A DNA stretch of 54,695 bases, taken from Nemertoderma westbladi (lineage: Eukaryota > Xenacoelomorpha > Nemertodermatida > Nemertodermatidae). Below, in pieces: positions 34,806 to 47,900 of this stretch. The DNA lies in NCBI GenBank assembly GCA_032718475.1, contig JAUCBJ010000738.1:1-54695 (forward strand), written 5' to 3'. Below the pieces are notes generated by a model that was given only the letters and a program-made list of their open reading frames with translations, was not told the DNA's origin and did no database searches. Positions within the stretch are counted from its first letter, which is position 1; each line of letters begins with the position of its first letter. The position numbers and the translations under genes were made by a program.

Positions 34806-35273
34806 TTCCGTATAGAACTACATTATAAAAACATATATTATTGTTACTATGGCAACGTCCTAGAAGTTCTAGAACAATAGACAAGTAGTATATAGTATTC
34901 TAGAACATAAATAAAATAATAAATGTTATGTTCTAGAAAATATAGCTAATTTTTTTTAATTTAAAATAGCTAGTATATAAAAAAAAATTTCTTAGATTTT
35001 AAAATCGCTAGTATATTTAAAATAATATACAATATAAAGTATGTTAAAACAAATACTATACATTTAAATTGATATGAATAAATTTAAAAAAAATATTTTT
35101 TAATTACTAGCTATTTTAAATTTAAAAAATTACTAGCTATATGTTCTAGAACAACAATTTATTTTATTTTATTTTTGTTCTAGAATAGTGTATATTATAT
35201 TTTTTTGTTCTAGAACTCTTCCCTGTTGCCATGGTAACAATGATTGGGTATAAAAACGTAGTTCAATACGGAA
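34806..35273. mobile_element. Foldback (MITE-like) element with ~180-bp inverted arms
   Basis: The left arm starts TTCCGTATAGAACTAC, and the right arm read backwards starts TTCCGTATTGAACTAC. The arms match for about 180 bases with scattered differences, including the TTCTAGAAC palindromes and the TATAGCTA region, around a short AT-rich centre. No coding capacity. A clear flanking duplication was not found. Confidence 0.85.
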
Positions 35274-35922
35274 CTGCTACCCTTTTACAAGGGGCACCAA
35301 GGCTTATTTTAACCAGAAAATAATGCTCTTCAAGATTTGCTATAGATTTGGAGTTTCGCAAACATTGGTCACGGAATCTAACAGGCGTGACTCTACTATT
35401 ATAGTTTTATATTCGGGGTAGGTTGTATGACTGAGGGAGGTTCCTTACAATTCAGAGAGTGTGCCCTATATGGCTGTGGCTGACTAAACTCGTATGAAGG
35501 TAACAAACGCCCATTGGGGGTTATTCAACAAACTGACTACTACTACTACGATCGGAATGCTGCATTGCAGCAGCATTAAATATATTACATTTATATTAAG
35601 AATGCTGTGCCGGCTTGTCGACAAAATTGCGCCGCCACAATTATCTAGCAACCATGACATTTGCTAGATCATCCGTATCTTCAAGGCCAGTGTCCTTTAA
35701 GAGGCGTCTCAAGAAAGTCATAGGTTGCCCACCATACCATGTTTATTCACTTCATGAGATAGCCAAAGCACAAGATTATGCATTGGTTAGTCCTAACGCC
35801 CAAAGCAATGGTCCTGCAAAGTGGAGGCGGCTCCTTTCAAGTGTCAAGCTAGGGGTGACTAATGAAACAGTTCCAATGTTGCATAGAGTCTGGTTGGAGA
35901 TGTGTTCATTGTACTTGACACA

Positions 35923-35984
35923 AGCCGGCACAGCATTCTTAAAAATGCAGCTGCAATGCACCATGCCGATCCTAGTAGTAGTAG
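35923..35984 (+). mobile_element. 62-bp, 3'-end-only insertion of the RTE-like family (copy E)
   Basis: Only the terminal segment plus TAG tail (starts AGCCGGCACAGCATTC, ends CCTAGTAGTAGTAG), in plus orientation inside the minus-oriented copy D. It is flanked by TGACACA (35916-35922) and TGACATA (35985-35991), a 7-base target duplication with one later change. Copy B lacks any insertion at the equivalent point. Confidence 0.85.
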
Positions 35985-36167
35985 TGACATAACGAACCCG
36001 GCGCAGCATTCTTGTGAATGCGCCGTCCAGAGATTTGGTATCCTCTGCAGTTAGAGCCTAGCATGGACTCCCATATAAGTGTACTGGTACTACCAGTACT
36101 GCTACCAGAAATAATCGAACCTTGAGGTTCCGTTTTAATCTATGGGACTTCCAAATCCTCGATAGAC

Positions 36168-37396
36168 AACAAGCAATTAGGCGTCTTCATAAGGACATAT
36201 CAGCAAATCTAACCTCGAAATCGCGCCCAGAACGTAAAGTTTACGCAGCATTTATAGACTTTCGTAAAGCCTTTGACTTTGTCAGTCGCGCCATTCTACT
36301 CTCAAAATTATATGGGTTTGGTATTAAAGGGAAATTGTATCATTAAGTAAAGATCTGTTTACTAATAACGTCCAGGTGTTTGATGGTTTACGTCTTTCCG
36401 ACGTCATAACCCAACTCAGAGGTGTGCTGCAAGGTGACTCCTTCTCACCCACCAGCTTCGTAGTATTTATTGCAGACCTAGCTATAGCACTGCAGAACGC
36501 AGCCCAAGCACTTCGGTTCCTGTTCTATGCGGACGATCTGGTCTTCTATTCTTCAAGGCGAGAGGATATCCAAACGGGTCTTGATGCACTTTACAACTGG
36601 TGCCAGCTCAATGGGATGGAAGTAAATTTAATTAAAACAAAAATAATAAAGTTCAGGAACGGGGGGCCATTAGCAAAGGATGACATATTTCTATATAATA
36701 ACAAACTTGTCCAAATCACTAATGAATATGAGTACCTGGGAGTTATTTTACAGCCGTCACTATATTTCTCAAAACATGTCCAACATAAAAAGATAAAAGC
36801 CTCGAAAGTTATTGGGTCACTTACGTTCTTGCCTCACATCATTCTCAGTCGATGCAGGTATGAAGATCTATAAGATGAAAGTTGAACCATTGGTCCTATA
36901 CTCAATAGCGGAATTTGGCAAGTATCTCACCCTAGCGAATCTAAAAGAACTCGACAAGGTGAAATCAATGTTCATAAAACGAATGCTTCGGCTGCATCAA
37001 TCTTCCTCAGCAACACTAGCACATAAACTTGTCAAAGAGTATACGCTTGTGGAAGAATTAATCTCAAAATCCCCTCAAATTCTCATCGCTGATGTTGTTG
37101 AAGAATACAAGATACATTGTAGAGACAGACTAGGAAATTTCGAACAAGAGGGTTACTTATCTGGACCGGCGTTCCAAACGTCTGTATGGCGCCAAGCCAA
37201 CCAAAGCAACCGCCACTTACTCACGCGCTGTACCACGCACGGGTTCCATCATAAGATTTGCGCCCACAACCGCTCATTCCATTCCCCTCAACAGAGCTGC
37301 GTGCGTGTGCCGGTACTGCGGCCAATCCGCCCACCACCGCTACCACGTATTGGACTGTACCAGCTGCCCCTCTCTATCCGTCATTGCCCATGTTAA
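36168..37396 (+). pseudogene. RT and zinc-knuckle end of the inserted jockey/R1-like element
   Basis: Reverse transcriptase blocks are KVYAAFIDFRKAFD, LRGVLQGDSFSP and the active-site LFYADDLVFY, then YEYLGVIL. The frame is broken by shifts near 36345, 36845 and 37290. Beyond the last shift a CCHC-like cluster (CRYCGQSAHHRYHVLDC) is readable, as found at the C-terminus of several elements of the jockey/I group. Exact clade is uncertain. The copy is dead. Confidence 0.8.
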
Positions 37397-37540
37397 TAAC
37401 TCAGTTTAAATATATATTTTATTAATTTATTTTATGTCATCACTACCGATTTGTGTTTTATACTAACAATTTTAGATTCGATACAGAACATACATTATAC
37501 ATTTTACCCCGTTCGGGGTGTTGATTTAAAAATAAAATCA
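36168..37540 (+). mobile_element. 5'-truncated jockey/R1-like non-LTR element inside copy D
   Basis: Bounded by a perfect 9-base duplication TCGATAGAC (36159-36167 and 37541-37549). The 5' end is truncated within the RT. The 3' end has an ACCCCGTTCGGGGT hairpin and an A-rich tail (TTAAAAATAAAATCA). Its RT is unlike that of the RTE-like family. Confidence 0.9.
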
Positions 37541-38086
37541 TCGATAGACTATTCAATGCTGTCTATGCCTTCCCCTTACGTATCCGAATGTCTTCCAGAT
37601 CAATGATCCCAAGTACCAGAAGTAAGCAAAATTGCCAATAGAGCCATTCCTGGAGCTTATTCCCTTACATCAGACATTTCTTGAGGGCTGTCAAGTTTCA
37701 CTGTCATAATTGTGGTCTTCTAGGAGTTTACAAAAAGATAAACACTAGAACCAACCTGGTCCAATGAGCAGAGAAGCCTTTGGAAGTGAATCTGAAAGTA
37801 CCCCTATATCATCAGCAAAGTCTACATCAGAAGGTACTTTGCTGGATTTCGTCCACTTCGCCAGTAAGGGTACCTTCACCCCATCGTTAACCCAACGAGG
37901 GAAATCGCAAAAACGATTAAACAAATTACATACAAAACCAATAAATTGAACATCTCCATCAAGTTCACGTTTTGCCTAAAAGGGCAAATCCACTGATATC
38001 CTTCTTGAAAAACCCATAATGTATAGTAAATCTACAATCGATCCTGAAATCCCGCATTTACATTTTATCATATTTATGTATTTCAG

Positions 38087-38848
38087 TTGAGTGGCAATCA
38101 ACCGGAACATATTTAGTCGGATCACTTAAATGGGTGAGTGCTGGCCAAGCTGGAGTTTGGGGTGTAAACGCAAATGATGCAATTTTCTACCGAGAAGGGA
38201 CATACGGATCATGCAGTATTGGAACGAGATGGATTGGTATCTCTGGGGGACTCAACAATATCGCTGTTGGAAATGATATTGTTTGGGGAGTAAATGTGCT
38301 CAATCAAATTTACTGGCGAGCTGTCAGTCAGCAAAATCCAACTGGCAATACCTGGATTGGAATTGGCGGAGGACTCACCAGGATAACAGTCGACTCAACC
38401 AGCAACGGAGTCTGGGGTACAATCAGTAACAATGTCTACCAGAGATTAGGTATATCGGCCTCAACACCTGGCGGTACATCATGGTCTCAAATCATTGGTG
38501 CAAGCATGGCAGACATCAGCTTCGGAGCATCGGGCCTTTGGGGGATTCATTCACAAGGTCTACATTACATGCAAGGCACCTTTGGTTCCAATAACATTGT
38601 TGGAAGCTTTACAGGATGGGCAGCTGAAGATTGGCTAACGATTAGTTCAGGAGCAGATGGTGCTTTATGGGCTACAAAGATAAACCATGAAATATACACA
38701 GCCACGGTGAAAGAAGGGAATATAAATCCAGTTTGGGAACGTATAGAAGGTGGACTGAAGCAAGTGAGCGCCAGTGATTGGAATGGTGTGGTGTGGGGCG
38801 TTGACTATGCTAATAGAGTGTGGACTAAAGAAGGGGTTTGCGCACCAG
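38087..38848 (+). CDS. Tectonin (beta-propeller lectin) gene, one large internal exon
   Basis: The exon is bounded by a good acceptor (TATTTCAG, ending 38086) and a donor (CCAG/GTGAGG, GT at 38849-38850). It begins with two bases of a split codon. It encodes about 253 residues in six repeats, each with an LWG/VWG motif: VWGVNANDAIFYR, VWGVNVLNQIYWR, VWGTISNNVYQR, LWGIHSQGLHYM, LWATKINHEIYTA and VWGVDYANRVWTK. Many repeats open with a W.I.GGL strand. Six tectonin repeats form a six-bladed propeller in tachylectin-1 and fish egg lectins, which bind bacterial surface sugars. The missing first exon would carry any signal peptide and a further exon should follow; neither was found. Upstream lies retroelement debris, and the 41-bp satellite begins 275 bases downstream. 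Confidence 0.85.
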
Positions 38849-39122
38849 GTGAGGTGTTTAAATCATATTTTAGATTTATAACATACATTATTATTGTTTT
38901 CCTCACACTTTGTATGAGACAATGGGGCCCGCAATCAGCTTTTATCGACACTGATATTCATGGTCAACAACTGATTGTTAATCAAAGTAGGAAGATTGAT
39001 CAGAATGCAAAAATCATGGTAATGCCATCTACCTCTGTCTTATGACAGAAATATAATATCAGCAGCAAAGAGATCTGGTTGGTTATCTTAAATGTTTGGC
39101 ACAAATGAAGCACACTGCACTG
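38849..39122 (+). other. Probable intron start of the tectonin gene
   Basis: Sequence after the donor loses the tectonin pattern, although the frame stays open to 39045. It leads into the satellite array. No downstream exon is visible before 47.3 kb, so the array may lie in an intron. Confidence 0.5.
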
Positions 39123-42100
39123 TACAAGTTATACAACAAGTAGTACAGACTACAAAGATTCTGTACATGTTATACAACAAGTAGTGCAGACACAAAGATT
39201 CTGTACAAGTTATACAACAAGTAGTACAGACTACAAAGATTCTGTACAAGTTATACAACAAATAGTACAGACACAAAGATTCTGTACAAGTTATACAACA
39301 AGTAGTACAGACTACAAAGATTCTGTACAAGTTATACAACAAGTAGTACAGACACAAAGATTCTGTAGAAGTTATAAAACAAGTAGTACAGACTACAAAG
39401 ATTCTTTACAAGTTATACAACAAGTAGTACAGACTACAAAGATTCTGTACATGTTATACAACAAGTAGTACAGACACAAAGATTCTGTACAAGTTATACA
39501 ACAAGTAGTACAGACACAAAGATTCTGTACAAGTTATACAACAAGTAGTACAGACTACAAAGATTCTGTACAAGTTATACAACAAGTAGTACAGACTACA
39601 AAGATTCTGTACAAGTTATACAACAAGTAGTACAGAATACAAAGATTCTGTACAAGTTATACAACAAGTAGTACAGACTACAATGATTCTGTACAAGTTA
39701 TACAACAAGTAGTACAGACTACAAAGATTCTCTACATGTTATACAACAAGTAGTACAGACTACAAAGATTCTTTACATGTTATACAACAAGTAGTACAGA
39801 CTACAAAGATTCTTTACATGTTATACAACAAGTAGTACAGACTACAAAGATTCTGTACAAGTTATACAACAAGTAGTACAGACTACAAAGATTCTTTACT
39901 TACATGTTATACAACAAGTAGTACAGACTACAATGATTCTGTACAAGTTATACAACAAGTAGTACAGACTACAAAGATTCTTTACATGTTATACAACAAG
40001 TAGTACAGACTACAAAGATTCTTTACATGTTATACAACAAGTAGTACAGACTACAAAGATTCTGTACAAGATATACAACAAGTAGCACAGACTACAAAGA
40101 TTCTGTACAAGTTATACAACAAGTAGTATAGACTACAAAGATTCTGTACAAGTTATACAACAAGTAGTACAGACTACAAAGATTCTGTACAAGTTATACA
40201 ACAAGTAGTACAGACTACAAAGATTCTGTACAAGTTATACAACAAGTAGTACAGACTACAATGATTATGTACAAGTTATACAACAAGTAGTACAGACTAT
40301 AAAGATTCTGTACAAGTTATACAACAAGTAGTACAGACTACAAAGATTCTTTACAAGTTATACAACAAGTAGTACAGACTACAATGATTCTGTACAAGTT
40401 ATACAACAAGTAGTACAGACTACAAAGATTCTGAACAAGTTATACAACAAGTAGTACAGACTACAAAGATTCTTTACATGTTATACAACAAGTAGTACAG
40501 ACTACAAAGATTCTGTACAAGTTATACAACAAGTAGTACAGACTACAAAGATTCTGTACAAGTTATACAACAAGTAGTACAGAATACAAAGATTCTGTAC
40601 AAGTTATACAACAATTAGTACAGACTACAAAGATTCTTTACATGTTATACAACAAGTAGTACAGACTACAAAGATTCTGTACAAGTTATACAACAAGTAG
40701 TACAGACTACAAAGATTCTGTACAAGTTATACAACAAGTAGTACAGACTACAAAGATTCTGTACAAGTTATACAACAAGTAGTACAGACTACAAAGATTC
40801 TTGACATGTTATACAACAAGTAGTACAGACTACAAAGATTCTCTACAAGTTATACAACAAGTAGTACAGACTACAAAGATTCTTTACAAGTTATACAACA
40901 AGTAGTACAGACTACAAAGATTCTGTACAAGTTATACAACAAGTAGTACAGACTACAAAGATTCTTTACATGTTATACAACAAGTAGTACAGACTACAAA
41001 GATTCTTTACAAGTTATACAACAAGTAGTACAGACACAAAAGATTCGGTACAAGTTATACAACAAGTAGTACAGACTACAAAGATTCTTTACATGTTATA
41101 CAACAAGTAGTACAGACTACAAAGATTATGTACAAGTTATACAACAAGTAGTACAGACTACAAAGATTCTGTACAAGTTATACAACAAGTAGTACAGACT
41201 ACAAAGATTCTGTACAAGTTATACAACAAGTAGTACAGACTACAAAGATTCTGTATAAGTTATACAACAAGTAGTACAGACTACAAAGATTCTTTACAAG
41301 TTATACAACAAGTAGTAGAGACACAAAGATTCGGTACAAGTTATACAACAAGTAGTACAGACTACAAATATTCTGTACAAGTTATACAACAAGTAGTACA
41401 GACACAAAGATCCTGTATAAGTTATACAACAAGTAGTACAGACTACAAAGATTCTGTACAAGTTATACAACATATAGTACAGACTACAAAGATTCTGTAC
41501 AAGTTATGCAACAAGTAGTACAGACACAAAGATTCTGTATAAGTTATACAACAAGTAGTACAGACACAAAGATTCTGTATAAGTTATACAACAAGTAGTA
41601 CAGACTACAAAGATTCTGTACAAGTTATACAACATATAGTACAGACTACAAAGATTCTGTACAAGTTATGCAACAAGTAGTACAGACACAAAGATTCTGT
41701 ATAAGTTATACAACAAGTAGTACAGACTACAAAGATTCTGGACAAGTTATACAACAAGTAGTACAGACTACAAAGATTCTGTACAAGTTATACAACAAGT
41801 AGTACAGACTACAAAGATTCTGTACAAGTTATACAACAAGTAGTACATACTACAAAGATTCTGTACAAGTTATACAACAAGTAGTACAGACTACAAAGAT
41901 TCTGTACAAGTTATACAACAAGTAGTACAGACTACAAAGATTATGTACAAGTTATACAACAAGTAGTACAGACTACAAAGATTCTGTACAAGTTATACAA
42001 CAAGTAGTACAGACTACAAAGATTCTGTACAAGTTATACAACAAGTAGTACAGACTACAAAGATTCTGTATAAGTTATACAACAAGTAGTACAGACTACA

Positions 42101-45100
42101 AAGATTATTTACAAGTTATACAACAAGTAGTACAGACACAAAGATTCTGTACAAGTTATACAACAAGTAGTACAGACTACAAAGATTCTGTACAAGTTAT
42201 ACAACAAGTAGTACAGACTACAAAGATTCTGTACAAGTTATACAACAAGTAGTACAGACTACAAAGATTCTTTACAAGTTATACAACAAGTAGTACAGAC
42301 ACAAACATTCGGTACAAGTTATACAACATGTAGTACAGACTACAAAGATTCTGTACAAGTTATACAACAAGTAGTACATACTACAAAGATTCTGTACAAG
42401 TTATACAACAAGTAGTGCAGACTACAAAGATTCTGTACAAGTTATACAACAAGTAGTACAGACTACAAAGATTCTGTACAAGTTATACAACAAGTAGTTC
42501 CGACTACAAAGATTCTGGACAAGTTATACAACAAGTAGTACAGACTACACAAAGATTCTGTACAAGTTATACAACATATAGTACAGACTACAAAGATTCT
42601 TTACAAGTTATACAACAAGTAGTACAGACTACAAAGATTCTGTATAAGTTATACAACAAGTAGTACAGACTACAAAGATTCCGTACAAGTTATTCAACAA
42701 GTAGTACAGACACAAAGATTCGGTAAAAGTTATACAACAAGTAGTACAGACTACAAATATTTTGTACAAGTTATACAATAAGTAGTACAGACTACAAAGA
42801 TTCTGTACAAGTTATACAACAAGTAGTACAGACTACAAAGATTCTGTACAAGTTATACAACAAGTAGTACAGACACAAAGATTCTGTACAAGTTATACAA
42901 CAAGTAGTACAGACTACAAAGATTCTGTACAAGTTATACAACAAGTAGTACAGACTACAAAGATTCTGTACAAGTTATACAACAAGTAGTACAGACACAA
43001 AGATTCTGTACAAGTTATACAACAAGTAGTACAGACTGCAAAGATTCTTTACGAGTTATACAACAAGTAGTACAGACTACAAAGATTCTGTACATGTTAT
43101 ACAACAAGTAGTACAGACACAAAGATTCTGTACAAGTTATACAACAAGTAGTACAGACACAAAGATTCTGTACAAGTTATACAACAAGTAGTACAGACTA
43201 CAAAGATTCTGTACAAGTTATACAACAAGTAGTACAGACTACAAAGATTCTGTACAAGTTATACAACAAGTAGTACAGACTACAAAGATTCTGTACAAGT
43301 TATACAACAAGTAGTACAGACTACAATGATTCTGTACAAGTTATACAACAAGTAGTACAGACTACAAAGATTCTCTACATGTTATACAACAAGTAGTACA
43401 GACTACAAAGATTCTTTACATGTTATACAACAAGTAGTACAGACTACAAAGATTCTTTACATGTTATACAACAAGTAGTACAGACTACAAAGATTCTGTA
43501 CAAGTTATACAACAAGTAGTACAGACTACAAAGATTCTTTACATGTTATACAACAAGTAGTACAGACTACAATGATTCTGTACAAGTTATACAACAAGTA
43601 GTACAGTCTACAAAGATTCTTTACATGTTATACAACAAGTAGTACAGACTACAAAGATTCTTTACATGTTATACAACAAGTAGTACTGACTACAAAGATT
43701 CTGTACAAGATATACAACAAGTAGTACAGACTACAAAGATTCTGTACAAGTTATACAACAAGTAGTATAGACTACAAAGATTATGTACAAGTTATACAAC
43801 AAGTAGTACAGACTACAAAGATTCTGTACAAGTTATACAACAAGTAGTACAGACTACAAAGATTCTGTACAAGTTATACAACAAGTAATACAGACTACAA
43901 TGATTATGTACAAGTTATACAACAAGTAGTACAGACTATAAAGATTCTGTACAAGTTATACAACAAGTAGTACAGACTACAAAGATTCTTTACAAGTTAT
44001 ACAACAAGTAGTACAGACTACAATGATTCTGTACAAGTTATACAACAAGTAGTACAGACTACAAAGATTCTGAACAAGTTATACAACAAGTAGTACAGAC
44101 TACAAAGATTCTTTACATGTTATACAACAAGTAGTACAGACTACAAAGATTCTGTACAAGTTATACAACAAGTAGTACAGACTACAAAGATTCTGTACAA
44201 GTTATACAACAAGTAATACAGAATACAAAGATTCTGTACAAGTTATACAACAAGTAGTACAGACTACAAAGATTCTGTACAAGTTATACAACAAGTAATA
44301 CAGAATACAAAGATTCTGTACAAGTTATACAACAAGTAGTACAGACTACAAAGATTCTTTACATGTTATACAACAAGTAGTACAGACTACAAAGATTCTG
44401 TACAAGTTATACAACAAGTAGTACAGACTACAAAGATTCTGTACAAGTTATACAACAAGTAGTACAGACTACAAAGATTCTGTACAAGTTATACAACAAG
44501 TAGTACAGACTACAAAGATTCTTTACATGTTATACAACAAGTAGTACAGACTACAAAGATTCTCTACAAGTTATACAACAAGTAGTACAGACTACAAAGA
44601 TTCTTTACAAGTTATACAACAAGTAGTACAGACTACAAAGATTCTGTACAAGTTATACAACAAGTAGTACAGACTACAAAGATTCTTTACATGTTATACA
44701 ACAAGTAGTACAGACTACAAAGATTCTTTACAAGTTATACAACAAGTAGTACAGACACAAAAGATTCGGTACAAGTTATACAACAAGTAGTACAGACTAC
44801 AAAGATTCTTTACATGTTATACAACAAGTAGTACAGACTACAAAGATTATGTACAAGTTATACAACAAGTAGTACAGACTACAAAGATTCTGTACAAGTT
44901 ATACAACAAGTAGTACAGACTACAAAGATTCTGTATAAGTTATACAACAAGTAGTACAGACTACAAAGATTCATTACAAGTTATACAACAAGTAGTACAG
45001 ACTACAAAGATTCTGTATAAGTTATACAACAAGTAGTACAGACTACAAAGATTCATTACAAGTTATACAACAAGTAGTACAGACTACAAAGATTGTTTAC

Positions 45101-47285
45101 AAGTTATGCAACAAGTAGTGCAGACACAAAGATTCTGTACAAGTTATACAACAAGTAGTACAGACTACAAAGATTCGTTAAAAGTTATACAACAAGTAGT
45201 ACAGACTACAAAGATTCTGTACAAGTTATACAACATATAGTACAGACTACAAAGATTCTGTACAAGTTATAGAACAAGTAGTACAGACTACAAAGATTCT
45301 GTACAAGTTATAGAACAAGTAGTACAGACTACAAAGATTCTGTATAAGTTATACAACAAGTAGTACAGACTACAAAGATTCTGTACAAGTTATACAACAA
45401 GTAGTACAGACTACAAATATTTTGTACAAGTTATACAATAAGTAGTACAGACTACAAAGATTCTGTACAAGTTATACAACAAGTAGTACAGACTACAAAG
45501 ATTCTGTACAAGTTATACAACAAGTAGTACAGACACAAAGATGCTGTACAAGTTATACAACAAGTAGTACAGACTACAAAGATTCTGTACAAGTTATACA
45601 ACAAGTAGTACAGACACAAAGATTCTGTACAAGTTATATAACAAGTAGTACAGACTACAAATATTCTGTACAAGTTATACAACAAGTAGTACAGACTACA
45701 AATATTCTGTACAAGTTATATAACAAGTTGTACAGACAACAAAGATTCTTTACAAGTTATACAACAAGTAGTGCAGACTACAAAGATTCTGTACAAGTTA
45801 TACAACAAGTAGTACAGACTACAATGATTCTGTACATGTTATACAACAAGTAGTACAGACTACAAAGATTCTTTACAAGTTATACAACAAGTAGGACAGA
45901 CTACAAAGATTCTTTACAAGTTATACAACAAGTAGTACAGACTACAAAGATTCTGTACAAGTTATACAACAAGTAGTGCAGACTACAAAGATTCTATACA
46001 AGTTATACAACAAGTAGTACAGACTACAATGATTCTGTACATGTTATACAACAAGTAGTACAGACTACAAAGATTCTTTACAAGTTATACAACAAGTAGT
46101 ACAGACTACAAAGATTCTTTACAAGTTATACAACAAGTAGTACAGACTACAAAGATTCTTTACAAGTTATACAACAAGTAGTACAGACACAAAGATTCTG
46201 CACAAGTTATACAACAAGTAGTACAGACTACAAAGATTGTTTACAAGTTATGCAACAAGTAGTGCAGACACAAAGATTCTGTACAAGTTATACAACAAGT
46301 AGTACAGACTACAAAGATTTGTTAAAAGTTATACAACAAGTAGTACAGACTACAAAGATTCTGTACAAGTTAAACAACATATAGTACAGACTACAAAGAT
46401 TCTGTACAAGTTATAGAACAAGTAGTACAGACTACAAAGATTCTGTACAAGTTATAGAACAAGTAGTACAGACTACAAAGATTCTGTATAAGTTATACAA
46501 CAAGTAGTAGAGACTACAAAGATTCTGTACAAGTTATACAACAAGTAGTACAGACTACAAAGATTCTGTACAAGTTATACAACAAGTAGTACAGGCTACA
46601 AAGATTATGTACAAGGTATACAACAAGTAGTACAGACATAAAGATTCTGTACAAGTTATACAACAAGTAGTACAGACTACAACGATTCTGTACAAGTTAT
46701 ACAACAAGTAGTACAGACTACAAAGATTCTGTACAAGTTATACAACAAGTAGTACAGACTACAAAGATTCTGTACAAGTTATACAACAAGTAGTACAGAC
46801 TACAAAGATTTTTTACAAGTTATACAACAAGTAGTACAGACTACAATGATTCTGTACAAGTTATACAACAAGTAGTACAGACTACAAAGATTCTCTACAT
46901 GTTATACAACAAGTAGTACAGACTACAAAGTTTCTTTACATGTTATACAACAAGTAGTACAGACTACAAAGATTCTTTACATGTTATACAACAAGTAGTA
47001 CAGACTACAAAGATTCTGTACAAGTTATACAACAAGTAGTACAGACTACAAAGATTCTTTACATGTTATACAACAAGTAGTACAGACTACAATGATTCTG
47101 TACAAGTTATACAACAAGTAGTACAGTCTACAAAGATTATTTACATGTTATACAACAAGTAGTACAGACTACAAAGATTCTTTACATGTTATACAACAAG
47201 TAGTACAGACTACAAAGATTCTGTACAAGATATACAACAAGTAGTACAGACTACAAAGATTCTGTACAAGTTATACAACAAGTAG
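39123..47285. repeat. 41-bp satellite array, about 199 units, with higher-order repeats
   Basis: Each unit is TACAAGTTATACAACAAGTA, then GTACAGACTACAAAGATTCT, then G. A common 40-base variant has CAGACACAAAG. Frequent base variants (CATG for CAAG, TTTAC for TGTAC, AATG for AAAG) form a pattern that repeats at longer range. For example CAATGATTCT followed one unit later by TCTCTACATG occurs at 39681, 43324 and 46844, and ATGATTATGT followed by ACTATAAAG occurs at 40261 and 43900. This gives a higher-order period of about 3.5-3.65 kb. Tyr/Gln/Cys-rich short frames on both strands are by-products. Confidence 0.95.
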
Positions 47286-47626
47286 ATTAGATTATCGCGC
47301 AAACGCGCGCAGCACCAGTCTAGCTGGCATTTATTCAAACAGTAAAAACTTAAAAATCATCAAAACATTACAACCGCATTGAAAGTGAAGGTTAAAATGT
47401 ACAGTAATAAAATGGTAGGTAAGTTACCGTTAAATGGGGTTACACAGCACGGCATTCTAAATGCACCCAAAACCAAAAAGCATCACGTCTTTTCCCTACC
47501 CTAATTGTGAAGTGACATTAAAACCACAAATATCAGGATATATAATAGACCTCGTGTACTAAAATCCTGCTAGGTTTAAAATTAAACAATTGAATCAAAC
47601 AAAATCAAACATAACACTATCAAAAT

Positions 47627-47702
47627 CGAGAAATCTGCACTGGGTACTGGGTAGACTCCTACTAGATTTACATTTAGAAACCCGAGAAATCTGCACTGGG
47701 TA
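47627..47702. repeat. 56-bp duplication in the 3' region of the Ulp1-bearing element
   Basis: CGAGAAATCTGCACTGGGTA occurs at 47627 and again at 47683, each followed by CTGGG and a CTCCTAC word. It lies in the 3' untranslated part. Confidence 0.75.
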
Positions 47703-47900
47703 CTGGGTGGGTAGTCTCCTACCGCTAAAATGCACGACATACTGTATGGAACCCAAGATCGCGAAAATACAGAGGGTAAATCTCCTTAGATCTAGAAACT
47801 GCACAAGTACAGGGTAATCTACTTGGTTTACATAACCAAATAGGCTACTAAGTGCACGACATAATGCAACTTAAATGGAAAATTAACAGGCTATCATATC

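Larger units (their letters stand above)
35536..37890 (-). mobile_element. RTE-like copy D, degenerate and twice interrupted
   Basis: Antisense to plus, it begins with the TAG-type tail (35536-35549, ACT repeats on plus). It follows the terminal part of copies B and C to 36158, and resumes at 37550 with sequence equivalent to copy B about 12,548-12,910. Many substitutions and small indels remove any open frame. An unrelated retroelement (36168-37540) and a 62-base fragment of its own family (35923-35984) are inserted in it. It appears older than copies B and C. Confidence 0.85.

Noticed and set aside
38849-39045. Continuation of the tectonin frame to a stop at 39045
   Set aside because: A good splice donor ends the exon at 38848, and the following residues lose the tectonin pattern and become hydrophobic. 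It reads as intron.
39184-47250. CRISPR-like look of regularly spaced repeats
   Set aside because: Units are head-to-tail with no unique spacers, and the setting is an animal genome. It is a satellite.
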